Below, piece by piece: positions 55,796 to 64,000 of a DNA stretch of 64,000 nt (positions within the stretch are counted from its first letter, which is position 1; each line of letters opens with the position of its first letter). The stretch covers positions 2,666,001-2,730,000 of the forward strand of contig CM114272.1 of the NCBI GenBank assembly GCA_050084515.1. The letters are read 5' to 3'. The position numbers were made by a program, and so were the translations under genes. Under the pieces are notes generated by a model. It was not told where the DNA came from. It was given only the letters and a program-made list of their open reading frames with translations, and searched no databases. Source of the stretch: Blasia pusilla (taxonomy: Eukaryota; Marchantiophyta; Marchantiopsida; Blasiales).

Positions 55796-55923
55796 CATGT
55801 GTAGTATGTCCTCCGTCTAACAATAGAGCAACTATTCCAAAAAATGTTAGGGCCAAAGCTATACCGACCTGACCCATTAATGAAAAATTTTCTTGGAGAT
55901 GGTGGAGCTTTCGCACATGTTTA
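55796..55923. other. 128-bp unexplained filler between retroelement fragment and right arm
   Basis: This segment matches neither the retroelement nor the left inner flank. On the minus strand it contains an uninterrupted hydrophobic stretch, MGQVGIALALTFFGIVALLL, that looks like a membrane helix. It may be filler captured at the rearrangement breakpoint. I could not assign its source. Confidence 0.4.
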
Positions 55924-57891
55924 GTGCAAATTCTGAAGGCATTCATGACGATTTCCTGGCGCTCGCGAGTCTTGTTTTCCTGACATCAATTCAACTCTAG
56001 GCGGTTGTGTTCTAGAAACATAAGAACGTGGCGCCACCGTCTACCTCACAGCAGATGTGGATTTAGACGTTAATGGTAGAGTTTCCAGGTAGTGGGATGA
56101 AGGCGTGCCTGCACCTTCGACTCACACAACTTTCTAATCAGGCTAGGCACTGGCAGAAAGCGTAATTTTCAGCATCATTACTAGCTCCTTCCACACACTA
56201 CCGATAAATTTACGGACATGAATACCTGGTCAACTCAAGTTGGCGCAAATGTCCATGAACTACTCTTTCCGAATCTATTTTGATGAATAATGCCTCAGAA
56301 ATGGAGCTCTGTAACAATGCTGTCCAATAATTCCCACCTTTAGAAGTTTCCTGAGAGAATCGTTCTCTTGACGTTTCCTGGAAGATCTCTTAAAGCTTCA
56401 ACACCTTCTTTCGTTGACAACTCTCATATTTTTCTCGATCCCGTCTCCAATATTAAACTGACGTCATTCTAAAATCTAAAAATGCTACTCATGAGGAAAA
56501 AAGAATCGGATCCTCGAACGCCAAGTTCATTTACTGGGTAAGTGCTCTTACCTGTCAAGCTGTCGTTGAAACCGTGCCGAGAAAGCTTAACTCCTTTTCA
56601 AAAGCGAAGAGCGGCATTCTTGTGTCATAGTTGCGCCTAAGGGTTTCGTAGCTGGGACATAATCTATTATTATAGCAGGATGGGTCTGTGGAACCGTATG
56701 CTTTTTGCACACGTATGCAAAAATGCTCCCGTTTTTCACACGTCAGTTAAATCTAGTTTCTATTCTCTAGCAGGGGAGGGAGATCACGATTCCCTGCTCC
56801 TGCTCTCTCCATGAACAGAAGTAAATCAGCAATCTTCTCTATGTCTGGAAAGCATACTTCAAAGCATACAAGGTGATCCAAGGGACCATCCAAATTCTCG
56901 AAACTCAGCGGAGGATGCCTACTATTGTTAAGGAGTCTTGTGATGAAGGGAGGGAAACCTTCATCTTCTCTATCATTAGGAAGGTCGTTTTAAATTAGGA
57001 AAAGAGATCTTTAACTTACGATGGGGAGGAATTACAAACGTCATGAGGGGATAACTGCAAAAATCGGAAGCAGACGAGTCCTAAAAATCAAATAACTGAG
57101 ATGTATCAAGGAAGATTAAAAAAAAAACGAGACAAATACAATTGGAATAGACAACAGTGTATATGTTTTCAAGCTTTTGTGGGGAAAGTCTAATATTTTT
57201 CGAGAGATTATCGAAAGGTTTCCTCCCTTTTGGTGGGAAAAATGCTTAAGCATCCGATAGAATCGGAAACAACATTTCCCATCCCGACGAAATTGCTACC
57301 ATATATAATTCTAGTAGTGTACGGCCACTTGCCATGAGTTAAAATTTGTTTCCACGTGTCAAGTCTAGAGTTGTTTCCAAATCAAATCCTAAGGCACTCT
57401 CCATGTTTTATGTCATATTTTTTCTAATTTTGGATAACTAGACTAGTTTAAGATTTGCTTAAACATTATCTTTTATGTATAATTCCTTATCACCGCAAGG
57501 CCAATGTCATAATAGTCCAAAGACTCCCAAAAGATGCATCACACAGTATGCTACACATTTGGGAGAGTACAAATGAGGAATCATCGCTTGAAAATACATG
57601 GGAGAATGTACTTTTTTACCCTTTAAAATAAGGCTAAGGTTCGAGTTAAATTGTATAATTAAAAAATTATACATAGATTCTACAAGGGCACGAGCTAGTT
57701 TGTAATAGTCTACCCGAAAAAATAAATTATGTGTGCACTTATTGTTCCGGTACAGTGAATCTGGTCACACTTGTCGAAGTGAATGTGGGCACACTTATCA
57801 AAGCTATCACCAGAAAATCATTGCGAACGTATCCGACAAAATGTCGGAAAACCTTTAAGCAATTTGGATGTTTGTTCTAGCACTTCTCCAA

Positions 57892-58514
57892 GGAGCAGGG
57901 TCCGGGGAGTTTTTTCGTGACAACCGGTACAAACCCGAGCGGAAATTCTCAAAGTTTTCTTCATTCCAGCTACGAATACAAAGGAGAATAGATACGGTTT
58001 TTGGCCGGTAACTTAAACGAATACAAAGGAGAACCTCCCTGAAAGCTCGGTTTTTGGCCGGTAACCGACGACATGACTCGGAAATTCTCAAATTCTACCG
58101 GCCAACTCAACACGTAACCCCGGTTCTCCCCGGACATTCAATGTCTGCCGGTGGGCCTCTTGGAGATAGCCTTGTTGTCTTTCAAATCTTTTTCATTTTG
58201 TCCAAAATGGTTTATGACGCTCCAGAAAGTGGTAAAGTCTGTTGTTCCCGGGCCGGATGTACCGGTACTAGCCCTGGATTCTCGTTCTTTACATGCCCGG
58301 TGACCAAAAGTCCTCATGAGAGGCCCGTGCTTTTGTCTTCCACGGCTCGACCTCCAGACCAATGATGGGGAGATCCGGGGTTACGAGTATTCTAGCCGGT
58401 TAAATTTGATTAAAAAGTTGATTTTAAACCGGTTTTGAGAATTCGTATCTCAAAACCGGTTTAAAATTCGGAATTTGGACATTCCCGGCGAAAAAACTTC
58501 CCGAACCCTGCTCC
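57892..58514. mobile_element. MITE-like element with terminal inverted repeats (right arm)
   Basis: Mirror image of 43422-44044, with the same terminal inverted repeats and the 19-bp hairpin (58421-58465). It inserted before the arms were duplicated or was copied with them. Confidence 0.6.
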
Positions 58515-61430
58515 AGAGTCCAGGCTCCCGCAGGTACAGCCCTTTTAGTCGCGGTCAGAGGACGAAGTCCACGATGGTAACCCCGCGCTAGTTTAGTCAC
58601 AACTAGTGGACCGCTACACGCGTTTGGAGCCGCGCGACTTGGCGATGAAAGCTCTCGCCTGCAGACTGTGTCAGCGCCAGAGTACTACTGAAGGCCTAAT
58701 GAGCACGTAAGTCTAATGCTTACGTGCTCAGTGTAAGCGACCATTTTTGCTTGGGAGCCCAAAATGGCAACAAGTCTTGGGTCGCGGCAAAACGTCGCTT
58801 GTCAATTGAAGTACAGCTCATGTGTTTTTTCTGTAATTATGTAAATAAATGAAGATGACACAGATGATGATAGCGATGACATAATTGTGTCCTACGATTC
58901 AATTTAATTATAATAGAGATGGAAAAATTAAATGGAACTGTCCTTATGCTTATTACAAAGCTTTCCGAATGAAAATGACCTGATCCATGCGATATGAGTG
59001 CGCTGCACTCCACTCATTCATTCCCAAGAATACAACCCAACCAGGACGTCCAAAAAGCTTTCCATTTTATTTTATTTTCCGAATCTTTGGATTTGGCTCA
59101 CGTGTAGGAAGGCACTCAGTCACGTACAAATGTTTCTGAAGGTACTGGATCACCGTGTTGACTCCATACCTATCGCATGCAAAGCGACCGCAGATGAGTT
59201 CCCACACCTGTCCTTGGGTGCACGGTTTGAGTGAGACGAAACGAAATGCTGAAATGGTTATCCAGATCACGGGTTCTTTGGCCGGGACGTTAGTTGTTCG
59301 AGTATAAACGACAGCCATTTCGAGTGATGGTTTCCTCCAAATTAGGTGAATGAGTAGCAGATTAGTCTTTCGAATGGAGGCAATATTTCATGTATCTATT
59401 TTTCGTTTGAAAGAGTCAGAAAGTTCCAGCAAAGGAAGAGATCCCCCCCCATATGCATGTACGTCATTATAATAATGTAAGGACGCGCTTGCAACCGCAG
59501 TCTTCCAAAAGGATAATTCTCAATTGGTCCTTCAAGAGGCCACGCTGCGTGTAAATCTAGATACTGGCAGTTGGCAGCTTTGCAAATGCCTCGAAGAAAG
59601 GTCACTTTTCTGACTTTGTAACGATCTTGACCATCACTAACCACAGAGGAGCATCCAATCACAGAGTTCCTTCCTTTTTCGGGATGGGAGGACCGCCGGA
59701 GCGATCAATCCAGAGAATCTAATGTTCAAAGTGGTACGTGTTACATTCTCCTGATTTGCACTATTTTGTAGTGCATTTTCCTCTCATCACCGTCTGAAAA
59801 GATTGTAGAGCAGGATTAATAGAGTCGTTTCTTCAGAGCTCTCTTAGTCTATTTGGTGTCCTCAGAGGTATTTAAATAGATTTGGAAGCTTCAATAGAGA
59901 AACGATTAATCGGATCGTCAAAACAATTCCAGAATCGCTTAGAGAAACTCTCTACTTATGCGGTATCCTTTCTACAATACAATATCGGTCGATTGACATT
60001 TACAGGCATTCGAGCGTGCACCCGCTCGCGATTAGCTTTCCACGGCTGAACCCATTTAATTGTAAGCGATGAGAGAGCCAATTGTAATCTTCCCTTCTAA
60101 TTGTTTCAGATCTTTTGTTCAGTGGAATAAGATGTAGATCCGAATGGGATCTACTGAAACTGCTGACCCACTCCTCCCTTCTTGCAGTAAGAGTGAAGCC
60201 CTAACTAATCTAACGCACGAGTGGACGCGATATGACTCCAAGATCTGATTTGAGACTGAAACTTTGCTGGTGAACGGGCGTGCCGGCTAGTGGTAGGTAC
60301 GTGCATCAAGTATATAGTATCACGCAACAAAACAACACATGAGAATACCCCATGAAGAAACATCACGTGGATTCTATGAAATCAAAAAGTAACATGCAAA
60401 CCAATACAAGACAAGAATCCGGGATGACTTCGTGTCCTTATATAATTTGCACGAAAATGTTTCACAGTCGGAAAAATGTTTTTTTAACTAGAAAGAAGAA
60501 AGAAATAATTTAATTGGATAAGCATGTAACTGATACATGCAAACCAATACAAGACAAGAATCCGGGATGACTTCGTGTCCTTATATAATTTGCACGAATA
60601 TGTCCCACAGTCGGAAAATGTTTTTCAACTAGAAAGAAGAAAGAAATAATTTAATTGGATAAGCATGTAACTGATACTTGGATGCCTCATCGAATAAACA
60701 CGGATACTTCGTTAGGACTGCATAGGATATCCGCACGGGGCTATATAATTGAACTTTGACTGTAGAAACCCTCTATTTCAGGCTGACGGATAAAGTTGTA
60801 GGGCATCAAATGTACTGAATGCCAAGGGGTCTTTGTCTTTGGGGGCTAAAGGAACCAAGCTCTGCGTCCATACTCAAATGAACGCAGCTCTGCGTTCATA
60901 TTCGGATACCTTTCAGATCTGTGGGAATGCAAGTCAAACCTCCGAGAAAGCAGAACCGGACGTAAGAGGCATGAAACTTTCGGCTTCCGCATCCTCTAAC
61001 AGCAAAGGTCCAATTTCGATTGGTCTCCCTAGGTAGTACCTGAAGTCGTGGGATGTGGGGCCGCGGAGCGAGTGAGACCGCGAAGCCGGGAGACCTCGTC
61101 GGTTTCCCGTGTGGGTCCACTTCTGGGTCCAGGAGAAACCAGCGCCAAACAGCCCCACAGTGCGCATGTCAGGAGTGGTTGGATTTTAACAGACCTTGTC
61201 GGACTTCCTGCGGACCATTCCGGTATTGGACTAGATATTGGACTGGGAGGTTACGAAAGTGGAGTTGAAGGAGCCGCAAGAGTAAATGGCTGCATGACTC
61301 TGGTTGTTCGAAATGCGGCGAATGACCGGGTCTGGAATTAAATTAATAAATATGCTTAAATCGTTAATTTGGGGCCGCGAGACCCAGAGTATGAGAGAGT
61401 CAAGCTCAGGACCGTGTGGTGCCAGGACAA

Positions 61431-61439
61431 GTATTTAAG
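61431..61439 (+). promoter_or_regulatory. TATA-type core element of the right-arm GLP
   Basis: GTATTTAAG, 186 bp upstream of the ATG at 61625. Confidence 0.5.
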
Positions 61440-61624
61440 GCTTCGTGGTTCAGGCAGAAAATAATTCCAGTTTCTGCACTTCAACACTCTCTTTGAGACA
61501 CTCACTCTTTCGTGATTACCGACACTAGTACTCCGGATACAATCTTAGACTGCAATTCTTAAATCTTCAGGTTGTGAATTCTCATCGGATCTGCATTCAA
61601 GAGGTGCAGATATCGTCCACGATC

Positions 61625-62245
61625 ATGGGTGGCAAAATGCTCGTCGCGGTGGCTTTGTTTGTGGCTGCGTTCGCCACGGTGGTCCACGCCTCCGATCCCG
61701 AGCTCACCACCGATTTCTTCGTGCCTGCTAACGAGACATCAGCGAATATCAACGCTACTTTCTTCACCAACCCTCTGCTACGGAAGGTGATACCCGATGC
61801 TGGGGTCTTCGCCACCGTCACTCCTGTCAATGTGGGGAATTTCGAAGCGCTCACCGGACTCGGCGTGTCCTCTGCGCTGCTCCAGTTTCCACCAGGGACC
61901 GTGAACGCGGTCCACATCCATCCTCGAGGCACAGAGCTTCTGTTCATCATCGAAGGAACACTCAATGTCGGGCTCTTAGACACCAGCGCCCCCGTGCCCA
62001 AGTTGTTCACCCAAATATTGAAGCCGGGAGACTTGTTCGTTTTCCCCAAGGGTTTGGTCCATTTCCAGATCAACACTGATGCTTACACCACAGTCAAGGC
62101 CATTGCTGGATTCAGCAGCTCCAACCCGGGTCTCGTGAAACTGCCAGTCACCATCTTTGGTACCGGTATCTCTGTTGATGTGCTTGCGAAATCATTCGGG
62201 GTGTCTGTCGATATCATCGCCAAGTTGACAAAAGCTCAAGCCTAG
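61625..62245 (+). CDS. Germin-like protein (cupin), intact, right-arm copy
   Basis: Frame from ATG 61625 (MGGKMLVAVALFVAAFATVV) to the stop at 62245, 206 residues. As in the left-arm copy, an in-frame ATG 51 bp upstream is less likely because it would bury the signal sequence. Both germin boxes are complete and no cysteine is present. The only coding differences from the left arm are Lys to Asn and Gln to Glu, two residues apart in GNFEALTG (about 61838-61848). The consensus of other family members is GKFPALTG, so both arms have changed at the Pro position and this arm has one extra change at the Lys. Confidence 0.95.
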   Translation: MGGKMLVAVALFVAAFATVVHASDPELTTDFFVPANETSANINATFFTNPLLRKVIPDAGVFATVTPVNVGNFEALTGLGVSSALLQFPPGTVNAVHIHPRGTELLFIIEGTLNVGLLDTSAPVPKLFTQILKPGDLFVFPKGLVHFQINTDAYTTVKAIAGFSSSNPGLVKLPVTIFGTGISVDVLAKSFGVSVDIIAKLTKAQA

Positions 62246-62611
62246 TTGAAGGGTGACATGTTAACGTCTCGTGGAAGCCAACAGTTGTCTTTGCAAATGC
62301 AGAGGGAACGTTAACCGGAAGCGTAGACGAGTAATAATATATTGTGGGGACATGTCGCTTTTCAGTTGAAGTACTGTTTTATGGAGGTTTGCAGCCTAAG
62401 CTTCAGTGTGTGGGTAGGCATAGGATATCTAGCATGTTGCACAATAACAAAATAGGTTGTCAAATGGATTTGGATTGAGAGCTCATTTTTAAGTTCTCCA
62501 AGTGCAGCTAAGATGATGTATCAGATGTGAATTGACTGCACTTAATGGAGTATTTATTCTAAATCGGGTGATCTGATGCGCTTTTAATCCTGAAATGCCC
62601 ATGTGAAATAC

Positions 62612-64000
62612 GAAATATTCAGATAATATTATGACATATCCCCAAAAAAAAATGTCGCTCTATTTATGACACGTTCAGAAACTATTGCACATTTTAGAGT
62701 AAAAGAAACTGAAGTGTGCGTTCGAGATCTCCACTAGGCCACAAAATGTCTTTCGAATAGATTTCCAGCAAAACTGAGTGGTCAGGAAGTGCGATAATCG
62801 ACCCTCGCTCTCCAGAAATGCATCCAAATTTCAATCTGCCTAAAACCTCCTCACAGTCATCGAACCAGAATCGTATGGGAGCTTTCACTCTTCTTCAGCG
62901 AGGCACGAATTCTGTATCTTCTGGAAGTTACCGTTTCAATCTCTGTGCCTGTAGTCAAGCGTCATCCAGTTCCTCAAATTCAAGATAAGAAAGCAAGGTT
63001 CAGTTCTCGGGACGCTAATTGTGACGTGGAGATTACACCACCAGCTATCCAAAAGCACGATTTCCTAGAAATCAGCGTTGAGCTGGAGGGCAGTAACGTC
63101 CGTTCAGAAATCCATTTCCTGATTTTAAGAATCGGAAAACTCCAACAAAGAATCTAGCCTAACCATATGCATGTAGTTTCAATAAACGAAATTAATGATT
63201 CGTGTGTACAAGGAATCCCTCGGCAGGAAAAGAGAAATACTTCAGAAGACGAGGCTGCATAAAGATATAAAAATCGTCCAAAGTACCCACAAGAAATGGG
63301 CTCGTCTGCGAATGTTTAGGAGAAAAGGGAGTGATACTCCTGTGACTGCTTTTAGATATAGAGCATCCTGAAACAGACGAATTGCAGCCAATCTCAGAGT
63401 TCGCTCTCCTTTTCACGATATCTGTTGCATCTGGGAGGGCCGATAAGACGAAAAGTCCAGGGAGTACGAGTGAAGATCATCCTCCCGATTTATGTGGTTG
63501 AGTTAAAATTTTCGTGGAGTATTATTTCAACAGTTTCTTTGACAATACTGATGCTAAACCAGGACAGAGAATTATTCAGTATCCTACCTTAACGTGATTT
63601 TCTGCATTGGTTAGATATGGAAGTTCTATCTGCAAATAGTTTTTTGTGTTCCGTTCTTGAAAATTCTACGTGATAATTTTTAAGTGAAGTTCTGTTAATA
63701 TACTTATCTGATCTGAACTCTAGAATTCAACTTGGAGTTGAATTACATATTCGTGCATCCATCTGAAAACGTTACTTGGGATGTGACGTATATACGTCAT
63801 GCACGATGACAAATGTGCGAAATGAGTAATTGGAACAGACCTTCATTAGAAGGTGATCTTTGTCGATCTTTTATAGTATCGGAAGTGTCTATCTACCACC
63901 GGTTGGGGCACTTTCAAATGACAGATTGATAAATCGATGGCGTTTAGAAGCTCCTGATTACAGAGTATATCCAAGCCGTGATGTAGAATATTTTGAATCC
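62612..64000. other. Right flank of the inverted repeat, nothing coding recognised
   Basis: The first ~180 bp are diverged but alignable with the inverse of 39115-39321: TTGCACATTT, and GTGCGTTCGAGATCTCC at 62718-62734. Beyond this, short frames at 62694-62888, 62945-63157 and 63192-63416 have no recognised match. Confidence 0.4.

Larger units (their letters stand above)
55924..62611 (-). repeat. Right arm of the ~6.69-kb inverted repeat
   Basis: Inverted copy of 39322-46012, ending at GTGAAATAC (62603-62611). It holds the mirrored GLP gene, the MITE-like element (57892-58514), the promoter-like module (58530-58690) and the 141-bp duplication. The spacer between the arms is 9911 bp. Confidence 0.95.

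Overview
The window looks like plant nuclear DNA, most probably from a bryophyte and plausibly a liverwort such as Marchantia. The clues are a cluster of intronless germin-like protein (GLP) genes whose products have no cysteines (an inference from the GLP type, not a proof), long AT-rich intergenic stretches, and abundant decayed Ty3/gypsy, LINE, satellite and MITE-like DNA. No prokaryotic operon, CRISPR array, rRNA or tRNA gene was seen.

Left part (1-29 kb). A minus-strand gene encoding an Arg/Glu-rich then Pro/Gly/Tyr-rich protein runs off the left edge (1-478). After GC-rich DNA without a convincing gene and an AT-rich stretch with 190-bp repeats, two related retroelement copies dominate. 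A 5'-half copy lies on the plus strand (4.0-9.5 kb) and a full-length but mutated copy lies on the minus strand (14.2-24.3 kb), flanked by about 370-bp direct repeats. The full copy reads gag with zinc knuckle, aspartic protease, C5-cytosine DNA methyltransferase, reverse transcriptase, RNase H, integrase, then a PHD finger. A retroelement that carries both a DNA-methylation writer and a chromatin-reader module is the most remarkable content here. Between the copies lie an unidentified intronless pseudogene (9.6-11.1 kb) and a 206-bp satellite array (11.6-13.6 kb). A LINE reverse-transcriptase remnant follows at 25.4-26.1 kb.

Right part (29-64 kb). This is a GLP cluster with five intact genes (30652+, 39689-, 49479-, 51528+, 61625+) and three pseudogenes (29488-, 36753-, 53832-). 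The intact genes share a signal peptide, both germin boxes and a GTATTTAAG-type TATA box 170-235 bp upstream of the ATG. Two arms of about 6.69 kb (39322-46012 and 55924-62611) form a nearly perfect inverted repeat around a 9.9-kb spacer, so one GLP gene exists in two almost identical, oppositely oriented copies. Diverged homology continues beyond the outer ends of the arms, which suggests an old inverted duplication later homogenised by gene conversion. A third fragment of the methyltransferase-retroelement family (RNase H to integrase, 54.17-55.8 kb) truncates a GLP pseudogene and lies next to the right arm.

The retroelement copies are littered with TAG and TGA stops. Where a codon can be compared with a sister copy or a conserved motif, these fit CAG to TAG and CGA to TGA changes, as expected from deamination of methylated CHG and CG sites. 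The only genes that look functional are the five GLPs and the partial gene at the left edge.
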